Origin: Atopsyche davidsoni
Taxonomy: Eukaryota > Arthropoda > Insecta > Trichoptera > Hydrobiosidae
NCBI GenBank assembly: GCA_022113835.1
Contig: JAILWY010000011.1
Location: 8,490,501-8,554,500, forward strand
Length of the DNA: 64,000 nt
Reading direction: 5' to 3'
The notes beneath the pieces were generated by a model, which was given only the letters and a program-made list of their open reading frames with translations, made no database searches and was not told the DNA's origin. The position numbers and the translations under genes are program-made. Positions 22,233 through 34,367 of this stretch are shown here, piece by piece (positions within the stretch are counted from its first letter, which is position 1; each line of letters opens with the position of its first letter).

Positions 22233-25200
22233 GCCCGGCCCCCGCGCCAGCCGCCCCAGGACTGCGTGCTGCACGTATCCCGCCGGTGATGCCGGCTTAC
22301 TGTAAATACTACCACCCTAGTGTACGTCGAGTGCCGCGTGATCGGCTACAACGCGACCGTCAGGAGCGTAGTCAACTATGCACACACATTTAGTGCCTCT
22401 AGATTTTAAGTTTTTTGAGGTGTTTTTTTTTTCGTCGAAATCGATGCTTTTGGAATCACAAGGAATTTCGTAGTCTAGGCCACTTTTTTTTTTTTTAAGT
22501 ATGTCGACACGGCGGGAATTTTTGTTATTATCAAAATTATGTAATTTCTTTTTATCCCTTTTATAGGCGACTGATAATTCCTTGCACTTTACGACACAAA
22601 TTATCTCATATCCTTCATGCAAAAATTCAATGACGTAAACAGAAAAACCCTTTATATTTGCATAATGTTTCTCTACGGAAAAATCTTAAAGTGCATTAAG
22701 TTTTAGTTTGCATCATGTCTTATTGAAAATTGATTGATTATGATTGACCGTCGATATAGTTGATGTTCGTGTACGACAATACTTCTCTATATAGGAGAAA
22801 TTTTGATGTGTCCGAATGTAAACATTCATATATTTTTCAACCAAATATTGCACAATATTTGGTTTTGTAAGGAAATATTATTTCAATACTACATTTCGTA
22901 AAAAGAAATACGATAGTATTTAGTGTCAAGACATACGTGTTCGGTGTTTTAGTAATAAATTCATGTGTAATTAATTAATATGTTTATATTGTCGATTTTA
23001 TTTTTTTTTTATTTTAAATTTTCTTGTGGTTCTCAATCGTCGGTTTGCAATCTAGAAATAAGTGATGATTTTCAACACCACTTTTCGACAATGACTGAGT
23101 ACATGTCGAAAAATTCGACATAATCGTAACAAATGAGATTTGGGTCCGAAGCTGATGTGACGAACAGGGAAATGGGAATGCAACGAAAGTGAATATGTAT
23201 TGAAAGCAAATACGAACCGCACTGTAGTATAGACGGTGCGAATTTTATAACATATATTTTCATTTCCAATGTTATAAAAGAAGGCTTTGGTCGTAATTTC
23301 ATTTTCAGTTCGGCGCGTTTCGATGATTGAGGCTGTTACTTTTGTAAAACTGTACAACAAGTACCGCTTTGGATTGTATTATTGGTTTTTATTGTACGGT
23401 GACTGATTTTGGCGTTATGTGTAAACCGTCGGAGAGATTCGGCAGCTGATGGTATCCGCTTTAAGATGCAACTGCGACATCATTTGAAACACCTTTCGAC
23501 ACCTGAAATCGGTCACCGTAAAATTGAAATCCTGTGATGTAACGCGACGCATATTGTAAAATATTATGGAGTGCAAATGATTTGTCACCATCGTCTCAAA
23601 GCCCATGTGTAGATTGCATCGAAGCATTAATTTTTTAATATTGTGTACTTTGAGAAATTCACCACTTATTTCTAGTGCAATTTATTGCAATGATTAGGAT
23701 GGGCATTCTTACGAAAATACTATTAAAAAAAAATGTTGTTTTTTTGTATGTAAAAATGTTCTATTTAAATTTGCATCAAATACGACTGTCTTTCAGCCCG
23801 TAGGCTAGTGACAAATGTACAGTTGATGGAAACTACGTCGGTATCGGTAACCCACTGGTGATTTTGCCTCCATGAAAATGCGGCAGATAACCCCCTGTGT
23901 TCTCTCAGTGGTGCAGCTATTGTGAAAAGATTCGTTAGGTTCTTTCCCCGGCCGCCAGACAGTCGCCGTCTCAAAAAACTTACTCTCGGCGCACGGTGAG
24001 AATTTTTTTCGCGACGCATAATGTCGAATACACTCTATGAATTGCCTAGTGCGTAAGGTTGTATAAAGTAATATTTAATAATGTTTTTTTTTTATTTCGG
24101 AGTGAATTTTTTTGCCCGGCGATGAATGTTTGTAAATTGTGTATATACATATATATCGATATATATTATTACGTGTGTTGGTAATTTTTTTTTCAAGTTT
24201 ATATTGTACGTCAGAGCTCTTGTACTCGATTTAGTATTGACGGTCGCTCTTTCTTTATGTTTAATACCGGAGTCGTATGACGAAAGCGTGCAGTGCACTA
24301 AAGGCGCGCTATGAATATGGAGTGTATCTATCGTTGAGCGTTCTTTTCTCGCTTTTAGTGAACTGCACGTCCGCACACCTCCGTTGCATACTAACATTGT
24401 CTCGAGCAGTGTTTCCCAATTTTTTTTTAGTTTGCTAATGGCAATTAAAACTTGTTTAAACTTTTGGGAAGCACGTTGTTCTCTCTATTTTTTTAGTGCG
24501 CAATCGGCACTGTTATGTTGGTAAAAAATGATAAGATATGTTGAATATGGAGCGTTTGATTCTTATTGATTCGTTTGTTACGACTTTTTCCTTTCTGGAC
24601 TCTCGTATTTGTATTAAACGTAAAGACAATCTCGAAGCGACTTACCTCAAGGTCGTTGCTTCTCCCAATACGATGAGGTATTTCAAACCATGAGAATCTA
24701 TTACTTCTGCCCTTCGCGTCTGCATCCTTTGAATATTTAATCCCAGTTTCCAAATAAAAAAAGGACACTCAACATACCCAAGCCTAATGAAGGGCCGTAT
24801 TTAAAAAAAAAAGTTAATTGTAATTTAATTTAACTCGAATCATTACGGCGCAATTTGTGCTTAACTTTACGATCCGTATCATCATGGACATGTCGGAGGA
24901 CGTGACGGTGATAGGCGCTCTCCTTCACTGCTTATTAATAAAAATGCCACAAAAATTATTGATTCTTATCAATTGTGGATATATTCTCTTAGAAAAAAAA
25001 ATCGAAAAATTTAGTACGATAAATATAAAATAAAGATAGCATTTTTTTTTAATTTGATTAATGTCTCTGTGTGCATAGCGGGGTACCATTTGTCACGTTG
25101 TGTTTAACGATTTGCAAATTTTCAACGTTCCGAATCGGCTCGTGGTGCAAATCGCTTTCACACGACGATACAATGCGGCTCGAAAGTAAAGATTTGGTTT

Positions 25201-25808
25201 ATTACTTCTTTTTTTTTTTTTTTTTTGGGAATCTGAAGTAACTCACTGTGAGCGTAATGTCTAATGATAGCTCTAGCAAAAGTCACGCAGAGCCGCCCGC
25301 AATGCGTGTCGCATATACACGTGTTTCAAAACTCGCGGTTTTGCTTGAAAAGGAAGACAGGGTTGGGGTATATTTTACTCCCGAACGGCAATAAATCATT
25401 TTAGAATATATTTGATTTTTTTTCTTTTAATGTATCTTTTTTTAAATTATTTTTAGTGTTTTAAACACATACATGATTGATAATTCTGTCTCATTTTGAA
25501 GAAATGAGCTAAAATGTATTTCGTTATTTTTTAAATAATAAAAATCATTCTAGATTACAAGTAACAAAACATTTCATGTTTAAAGATTAATTGTTTTTTG
25601 ATATAACGCTTGCCGCAAGTTTTGAAGCACCCGTGTATGTAATTACGGCCTGTGGGGCGGCTGCGGGGCGTTTGCCGCGGAGCGCGAGCTAGCCTTAATA
25701 TTTTAGCCAATTCTTCATTCCGTTTTTGGGTAACTTGATTTAGTTAATTTATTTAAATATTTCTTAAATTTAATTGTACATGTGAAGTATGGATTTTTCT
25801 AAATGTGA

Positions 25809-25814
25809 AATAAA
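25809..25814 (+). terminator. Candidate poly(A) signal (Atx2, proximal)
   Basis: AATAAA, followed within 35 bases by a T/G-containing stretch (TTGCGTTAG). One of several possible Atx2 3' ends. Confidence 0.35.
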
Positions 25815-27157
25815 CGACACAATACCTTTAATTGCGTTAGTCTACGGTAAACGATTTCCGACCGTTTAAAAAATACAATATATCAAAAAAAATTCCTTCT
25901 TTCATACGAAAGCCCTAGTATTGATGCCCTGCAGATGTGATACGCTCAAATATGACGCTACCATTCTGTTTCAAATCCACAGCTTCCATATCATAAATTG
26001 ACTAAAAGCACTTCCCCGCCGTCGACGAAAACTTTTCTAAAAATCCTCATAAACACAATCGTTAATTTTTCCTCCCCGTATTTCGTTTGGTTTTCGTTCG
26101 CAAATTTGGTTTTCCATCTCGTCTTGAAAGAAAACAACACTCAGTGATAATGTTTTTTTAAATCGCATAGCATCAATATTAGGTCTTTTTACCATTCGGT
26201 ATAATGGTTAGGTATTTGACGCACGTGCGTGGTTTCTTCCAAATTTCATTGAAAACTACCGTCAAATTGACCGTAGGGCTTTAATGTTTTCTCCATTTAC
26301 GGTGACGTCTCAACTCATCCTTCATAACTCTCATAAATGCACTGGGCTCGTCTCAAACCAACGTTTAATAAATTGTCATACACGCCATGCCAACTAGTTT
26401 TCTAATTTCTGTCTATAAGAAATACTCTGCATTTACATGCAATCTATAAATTATTGATTGATTGAATTATGTGAAGAAAACTTTTGTCTTGCAATAAAGC
26501 AGTAGACTGGTTTCAAAGATGGTCATTTCACCGAGGTCATCGATGAACATGTCAACTTCCATCCTTGATGATTTATTACATGGAAATTCGAGGACAAGTG
26601 ACGTTGCTGCACTTTTTTTTTAAAAACAAAATGATATTCTATAGATATCTTAAACAGCTTTAAATTTATGAAAATGCGGCGTGTGTGAACTAACACGTTG
26701 GTTTGACAAAGGCAACATCTGAAGATCCGACGTTTATATTTTTCAACACTTTAACGCAAAATCCATATTAGTGAAATGTATACTCTGTGTTTTATTGTTA
26801 ATTATTATTTTTTTTTTTTTTTACTTTTTGTAGTTTTTTTTGTATTATATTGAATACTTGCCATTTTTCCGTTATCTAATAACTTTTAACCTCTATAATT
26901 ATAAAAATGTAGGTGATATTTATTAAACCGTGATCAATCACTATTAGAAATGAAACGATTTATATGCGCATTGTTTCAAAACTCACGGTAACACGGGGAA
27001 CTAGTAACACGGGACATGGGGTGACTGGGACCCACTCTGGTACCACAATTATATGCTCATCTTGTCTTATATTAATATCTGAATGACCTTAACATCTTTT
27101 TAACACTTATAGAAATAATTAATTAATTACTGTGAGTTTTTAAACATCGTCTGTATA

Positions 27158-27195
27158 AATATAATTTATATATATATATATATATAAATTATATT
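27158..27195. repeat. Perfect 38-bp AT palindrome
   Basis: AATATAATTTATA at 27158-27170 and TATAAATTATATT at 27183-27195 surround a (TA)n core, making a perfect palindrome that could extrude as a cruciform. Confidence 0.85.
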
Positions 27196-30100
27196 ATTGT
27201 GTATATCCTTTTTTCCAAATACATTCCACCCTGTAAGTAAATAACAATACCTTTAAATTTTAGTTCCGCGATTGATACCCACCCTGTGAATTACGCACTA
27301 CCAGAGATATATCATTGATTTTTCTTATCTGATACATTGCTACGCTTCGAGGTTGCCAAGCCCTCGTCTTCCAGTCAAAAGGCGGTCTCACTGGCCATTA
27401 TATTACCGAGTTATTTAAAAACATATTGTTAGAATACCATTTTGTTGAATGTATCGTCATTTTTCAGTTAAAACAAGCTATTCATTCATTTTGTCTTCGG
27501 CTTTCTTTGGTTTAATAAATAATACATTTCTCGTGATTGCCCACTACGGTTCCGTACAAAATTAAGGTAATATAATTATTTCACGTGCGAATATATATTT
27601 ATCGTGATATACATCCATCAGACTATGCGCTCGTATATATTTTGTTAGGCATGTTTATTTAAGTGTCTTATTATACAAAATGATAAAATAAATGATCATT
27701 TTTTTTGTTGTTGTGAATTTTATTCATTTAAAAAGCTGTAATGCGTGTGCACAGTTTGATGTTTGGAAATTACTATATATATACACGTTAAAATAACTAC
27801 AGAAAGCTGTTGCCCTTTTGAGTCCTAATGAATAAATTTTACAAACCATCTTACTAATATTTGAAAAAATTAGTTTAGTTATTCTTTATGTGGTCAATTT
27901 GCATGATCTGATTGGTCAGATATTTACGTGAACATATTTATGACCGTGTAAATCTAGCGCAATTCGACTGCGTGTTGCTTTTATCTCTAAACAATAATTT
28001 CAAATCACCTGTAATATGAATGGAAGCAATAATTACGTGGAACTATTTATAACAAATTAACAGATCATGAAAATTGATCACCATCGAGGATAACTGAACT
28101 GCGTGTTACGATCATTAGCATGACGGACATAATCTCAACCAAGCATTTTTAACATAACCTCTCCTTGGTTGTCATCTGGCAATTCTTCTGACACGCGTTC
28201 CTGTTTCTTATCTTTTTATCTGAAGTAATGCATTTACGATCGCTATAATAAAATTGCCTTAAGAAGATTCTAAATATGTGTTTTTTGGCTGCGGCGAGCC
28301 TGTATGTACATACATATATAGTTATATATATATTACACGAGTAATAAACATGCGCTGTCAATCATCATTGTATATAATCACACGTTATTTTGTATCACAC
28401 ACACGGAGACACGCCGACCGCTTTCTGGGCTGCGACTCCTCATCGTTTCTGATAATCTATAAGCAATTTCTCTGTTATAATATATTTAAATTTATATCTG
28501 ATTCTAACGCTGCTACGATACGTCAATGGACAGTTTTGAAGAAAGTTCTGTGTTCAACGTTTCTTGCGTGTTTGAAGGTGGGCGTCGCCCAGCAGCCTTA
28601 CATCGTATCCTCTTTTACTGCATATTGTAGATTCGTTGCAACTCGACTAAAAATATCTGCTCTGTTTGAATTTCAAATGTAAACATTGAATTTGATAAAT
28701 ACGATTTTGGATGAAATCGTTTTTTCAGCATACCGATTTTATATCGTTTGGCTGTCGATGAAACTGGTAATTCTTTCAAATATTCCAAATTGTCAAAAAT
28801 TAAACCGTTGATACAATCCTAATGTTCTAAGGTAATACTTGTGCAATAAGCAAGGAAGTTGTGGTGCATCCAGCTGGTGCTGTGTGATTCCGATTCTTTA
28901 CCTCCACAATCCTCAGGGAGTTCTGTCCGCCGACCTGTCGTAGCATCATTAGCCATATCGTCATAGAAATGACAAACTGCCAACTGCCGGCAATTGGATA
29001 GCTAATCTCGACTGTACCGTGACATTCAATACTCCGGCCGTGATGGTGGATTGAAGTTCCTATGTACATATTTCGGATATTCTGAAGGTCAGTTTGGAGA
29101 GTAAATATCTTGGCAGAAACTTTAGAGATGGTTTTTGGATATATATTCAAGATGAAACATTCTGCCTCCCGTTTTCGGGTGATATTGTGATTTTAATGTG
29201 ACAGCTTGTATCAGGGTCTTTCCATGCGCGACCCGGGCGTGACTGCTCAAGATCTTTACTCTTGCGTGTAATTTTTTTTAATAGATTTTAAATTCCCACG
29301 GTCATCTTGGGTAATGTGGATTATCATTACAAATTACGTTTAAGTATCGGTAAGAGAGTCTGCGAGGGGACGGACGTGAGGGCAGCGTGCATGGTGTAAA
29401 GACTAAGTGACCCCCGATGCTGTAAATAGTCGCATCCGAGTGTACAGAGCATAGTTACCAAGGTAGTTGTAGCCGCGAGACGTTTATTTATACCTTGTTT
29501 ATTTTTACACGCATCGAGACGTGTTTCCCAAACAACAGTAAGTCCGAGGCGCTAAGGCAAATCGACTCAATCGAAAAAATTGCGTTTCATGCAGTCGGTT
29601 TGTCTTTCGGTTGGTGATTTGATAAGAAGAGGGCCTCTCTTATCTCCGTGGCCGAAGCTCAGATGTGACGCGCTTGATTTTAGATTTGATGAAAATATCT
29701 TTTGTTATAACTTTTACTGTTATCATTTAATTTAAATACGATATCCTTCATCGCAATCACAATTTTTAATAGTAGGATGTCCTTAACCTTGAAAACGATG
29801 CAATTTTAAAATAATCTAACGTTTCGTGATGCGTTTATATTTTTGTTTTATCGGGATCGTCGAATCTCAAATCAAGCGCAAGTGCGTCGCGCAGCAATCC
29901 AGGGCCTGGAGGGTGAGATCGGAGTGCTCGACGTTAGCACGGCGTCGGCCACGCGCGTGGCCGTCTAGTTCTGTAAGTACCCGAGATACCCGACCTTCTG
30001 CGGTGATGACGAATCTACGAGTAAGACGCGACATCCAAAACCGACGATATAAAGTGGATTCTGGATTTTTGGGAGGCTGGCCTTGTTTAAATTTTTGAAT

Positions 30101-30623
30101 ACTTTAATCACAAATGTTTATTTACTTTATACACCATGTCTTGAAAGTCATGTTTTTCAGCAAATTATTTTTATTTAACAATGGTTAATATGTTTTTATT
30201 GAGTCTATTGTATTTTTAGAGTATTTTTTAAATTTAAGATTTTCGTTACGTGCGTAGAAAAATCGCTTTTGCTTGACTAATTAATAGTCAAAATAATTTT
30301 TTTTTAAATACCAATTGAAAAAATAATTTTTAGAGATGTGAGACGCCTGTTGTCTGTTTTCCGTGGCTTTTGAAACACCGTGTATATGGAAATGTTTTTT
30401 TTGTGTTTCTGTGTATTCACTGTTCAATTTTTTTATAGTTTATATTTTGGTATATATACTTGAATAATTTTTAAACATTTAAAGTTTGATTATTAATGAA
30501 AAGACTGCTTTCTAATTATTTTTCCGAATGTCAAGCTATGCATAAACTGCCCGCCCCACTCGGCAGGAGTACGTTGATGAATTGATTGTCCGTATGTAAA
30601 GGCATGGCATCTGTTACGTTAGA

Positions 30624-30629
30624 AATAAA
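30624..30629 (+). terminator. Candidate poly(A) signal
   Basis: AATAAA within the presumed Atx2 3' UTR. It is a possible internal cleavage site. Confidence 0.3.
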
Positions 30630-31081
30630 ATATTTTTCGAGCTTTTAAACGACTTATGTTTCACGACGTCTTACTGCCCGCACTTGTCACGTCGCGTTAA
30701 AAATCACGTGTGATTTTTCTATTTAAACTCGAAAACTAGCAGAATTGATTTAATTTATTATTGTTTTTTTTTTTATTTGTCACGTCACTACCGTATTAAT
30801 ATTAAATAAACCGTATAACTCAAACGCTATAAATTTATTTTCCGTTAATGATTCCTTGTGACAAGTTCAATCTGCGTTGCAATACGATTGCTTTATCGCT
30901 GTGCGGCGCACTTTGACGGAGACGAAACGTTGCAGATGGTGTACTTTACACGGGGACAGTTGAAACGTTAAACATTTGATTTTTGAAATGTCACTAGGGG
31001 AGAGACTGCTTGAATTTTGAGACGTTGAGAAAATGTTTTTGAGTTCATTCATTATTTATGAGTTATTTTTTTGCTGTATAA

Positions 31082-31087
31082 AATAAA
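31082..31087 (+). terminator. Candidate poly(A) signal
   Basis: AATAAA. Two further close matches follow within 60 bases, next to a Pumilio-type motif at 31134-31141. Confidence 0.35.
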
Positions 31088-31869
31088 ACTGTTGAATTAA
31101 AATTATCATGTGTATTATATAAATATAATAAATTGTAAATAAATTTATTGGTTAGTAAGATTTTGTATTTGTATCGAAATATTTATATCTCGTCTCCGGC
31201 ACTGCTCTTCCATAATCACATTTCAAAATGAATGAACGTCAAATAAATAATAATAATTGTCGTCAGTTCAGTTATGGTTTCACCGTGAAACCCGCCCTTT
31301 TGAATCTGAATACTCTGAAGGTCAGGTACAGCAATCAGTATGCAAAGTTGTAATTTGGGATTAGGTACTGCAGCATATTCTAATGTTTCTCTCTCAAGAT
31401 GGTTGTACTGGCTTTTACAGCTTTATAGCTTCAGAGATGTACCTGATCCCATTAATTTGCTGTCTCATTTCAGTGGCGTGCTATCCATACAGCAATATAT
31501 CATTTGAAACATACATATTTTAGAGTTCAGAAACAGGATTCACGGAGGAAGGTATTGTACTTCTAAACAGGCTCCTAGTTGTGTTTTATTTTTGTGACTC
31601 AGGTCTGAACCGTCGATGCGTAGGCCAGTTTCTCCGCAGAGTTCTGGATGTGAATTTTTTGGGTCCTTGTATCTCGGGCGCCGCCGGCCGACACCTCCGT
31701 GGCGGCTATTACCAAAAAATCCTAATGTATTTGTTATGTAATATTTATTTGTAAAGAGGAAGTTCAGCCTCTAAGGCTTGTATATATTGAATATATTGAA
31801 GTGGGTGGAAGGAATGTCTTTTGTAAAAAAATTAAAATCTGTAGATTGAGGCGTTAGTCAAAAATATCA

Positions 31870-31946
31870 AGTATATATATATATATATAAATATGTATAT
31901 ATATATATATATATAAATATATATATATATAAATATGTATATATAT

Positions 31947-31977
<31 letters not shown>

Positions 31978-31978
31978 A

Positions 31979-32051
<73 letters not shown>

Positions 32052-32105
32052 AATATGTATATATATATAAATATATATATATATAAATATGTATATATAT
32101 ATATA

Positions 32106-32146
<41 letters not shown>

Positions 32147-32212
32147 ATACATACATATATATATATATACATACATACATACATACATATATATATACAT
32201 ACATATGTGTAA
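31870..32212. repeat. (TA)n / ATAAATATG / CATA microsatellite
   Basis: About 340 bases of TA dinucleotides punctuated at intervals by AAATATG, ending in CATA tetranucleotides (32145-32205). Frames crossing it on both strands are repeats of Tyr and Ile and are not genes. Confidence 0.95.
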
Positions 32213-32424
32213 TTATTATAATTTTACAAGATAGCAGTTACAATTGTGAAATTGTTTAACGCTGTACCCATTTATTTGTGTTAGGTTATATTTTGAGATT
32301 TTTTTATTTACCGTATATATTTAGTGAATGCAAAGCATTCCGAAACAAACTGCACTCGTTGATATGAAGTTCATGATGATTTTGGACTGCTATTTTACTG
32401 CGTTATTGATAATTGTATGTAAAA

Positions 32425-32885
32425 AAGACGATCCGGAACGTCGGACGCGACGGCAGCGATACCGCGCGCTTTTTTACTTCCCCCAAAACGGGTCGCGAGA
32501 CCACGAGACGTGTACAGAGGTGTAGAGAATGTATATTTGTTGACGACGCACGAGCGTCGCGGGTCGGCCGCAGGGCTCTGCGCCGCCCGCCGTTATTTAT
32601 TTTAAACTGACCCAACTCGAAGCAATACCGAGGGCGTTGTCCTACGCCGTATCGTTTCACCGAAAGAACTGAGACCGCACGAGGTGCGGTTGACTTTGGC
32701 CCGAGGGAGCAGGCCGCAGAGCTCGCTCCGAGTCCGGGGCCTGAGCTGTTCCCGCGCTGGAGTCGGAGCGGGCTGAGCGTGCGCTGGTAGAGATTGTATA
32801 GTCAGGGAGCTCCCCGGGCCGCGGGGTCGGAGGACCCCTAGCACGGAACTTGAGGCTGCCAAACGCCGGAGTGGAGTTCACTCCG
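32425..32885. other. GC-rich, CpG-containing block
   Basis: A 450-base island of balanced to high GC in AT-rich surroundings. No frame resembles a known protein. Because it ends about 60 bases before the AATAAA at 32946, it could be the last part of a long Atx2 3' UTR. It could also be an independent non-coding exon or a promoter. Confidence 0.4.
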
Positions 32886-32945
32886 CCTATTGATGAAGGA
32901 ATTAGAATGGCCTTTACAACTTGGCCAGTTTTTTTTATAAAAAGA

Positions 32946-32951
32946 AATAAA
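32946..32951 (+). terminator. Candidate distal poly(A) signal (Atx2)
   Basis: AATAAA followed by a TGTTTC stretch. If used, it makes the Atx2 3' UTR about 10.7 kb long. Confidence 0.35.
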
Positions 32952-33000
32952 GAAAAGTGTTTCATAACACACAAACACCTGACTTTTATTTGCCCCATAT

Positions 33001-34145
33001 ATATATTTTTACATTTTATGCTTGCTTCGTGTATATCAGCGCTGTAAATGAGAATTGACTTGGAAGTATTTAAAAGAGTTTAGAAAAAAGTCAAAACGAT
33101 GCCGAGGGGAAAATGTCAATTTGCTCTTATCCTGTTGATCAGAATTCACTTACGAAAAATCATGACCAATTATTTCCATACACAAAGTAATGTTCCTATA
33201 TTTGCAATGTTTTGAATTTATTGGAAAGACCTGTCTGACTAATATTTATATTTATGTATGAGGTGTTAACTTTTTCAATGTAGAAGTTTTCATCTCCTAA
33301 AACCAAACATGGCTGTAACATCATTTTCCTTTTCCCATGTCGTATGAATTTAACTCAAGTACCGTTTTAAACCCGTAAAGTACTCTTTTTCAAATTTACA
33401 CCAAGAGAGTACGCACCTGTTCGGAGGGATGGGGGGAAAGGAGCCGGGGGGAGAAATAAAACCAGCAATTAGAAGAGTTCGAAAAGGTATCCAATATTTA
33501 ATTAAACTTGAAGGTCTATTTACCTCCCTAAAGGTACAACATTTACATATACGTAAGTATAAAACCTTAGAAAAGGAAATAAAGAGAGAAGAAAAACAGA
33601 CACAAAAGAGGCATCTGAACAAACGATATCCGTCATCATTGAATTAAAAAGTCGTGTTATAAATAATTTATCTTAAACTTCAGTTTGATTTTTTCAGTCA
33701 CAAAAAAAATTTGTTCTTTCATATATAAAACCAATTTCATAGAAATTATTCTCGGAATAAATAAACATTGTAAAGAAGAATCACATTATCCTACGTTTAC
33801 ATTTCACTTTCACGTCTTGCGCTTTGGACAGCTCCATCACCAGAGAAAGCTAAATATCTGACTATAGTTCATACATCATTAACAATGGAGATGACTATGT
33901 TTCCATTGTCACTTAGTGCAGGTTAATATATCAAATTTCTCCCGAGAGCCGATTATAATGGCACGTCGGTGGGTAACCGGTGCACCTATGCTCATTAAAT
34001 ATGATTGACACTAACACTCATGACTAAAAAGTACAATGCATCATTTTTTATCTTAATATGACAGACAACGATATTTTGTCTATTCGACTAACCGAAGACA
34101 AACAATTGATTACCGATTATTAATATTTAATATAGTAAATGCAGA
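33001..34145. other. Convergent intergenic gap, nothing recognised
   Basis: AT-rich sequence between the presumed ends of Atx2 (+) and PIGS (-). A purine-rich patch lies at about 33425-33460 and 33570-33610. I see no gene or repeat. Confidence 0.5.
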
Positions 34146-34151
34146 TTTATT
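34146..34151 (-). terminator. PIGS: PIGS poly(A) signal
   Basis: TTTATT on the plus strand (AATAAA on the minus strand), 105 bases after the PIGS stop. It gives a normal short 3' UTR. Confidence 0.6.
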
Positions 34152-34255
34152 AAATCTTCGATAATTATCGATACACTAAATATATAGTAAAAACATCAAA
34201 AAGGAAAACTCTCTGGTAGTGATGCGGGTTTCTCGTATGCTCCTGAGGATGCGCA

Positions 34256-34367
34256 CTATTCAGTTTTTTCCTTGGGCTGCGTCCTTCGCAGCCAGCTCCA
34301 CACGTGGCGGGTGGAGATGAGCACGGGGATCATCACGGGGAGGAACAGAGGAATGTAGACAGCGTAT
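34256..34367 (-). CDS. PIGS: PIGS last exon: C-terminal membrane anchor
   Basis: Reads Y-A-V-Y-I-P-L-F-L-P-V-M-I-P-V-L-I then a basic cytosolic tail ending K-T-E and TAG. The pattern Q-K-Y-A-x-Y-I-P-L-F-x-P is a PIG-S hallmark. A second frame in the same interval also stays open but does not match. Confidence 0.93.

Larger units (their letters stand above)
22233..33000 (+). other. Atx2: Probable long Atx2 3' UTR and downstream sequence
   Basis: I find no convincing protein gene in this 10.8 kb. Open frames are short, unspliceable and unlike known proteins. Sequence complexity is nevertheless higher than in the intergenic DNA beyond 38 kb. Exact UGUANAUA Pumilio-type motifs occur at 22301-22308, 28305-28312, 29063-29070, 29421-29428 and 31134-31141. 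Poly(A) signals at 25809, 30624, 31082 and 32946 offer alternative ends. The true 3' end cannot be fixed from sequence. Confidence 0.45.

Noticed and set aside
24882..25030. Small frame beginning M-D-M-S-E-D-V-T-V-I-G
   Set aside because: About 49 codons in the presumed 3' UTR, with no similarity and no independent support.
28278..28682. 134-codon plus-strand frame
   Set aside because: Composition typical of AT-rich non-coding DNA, no family resemblance, no splice context.
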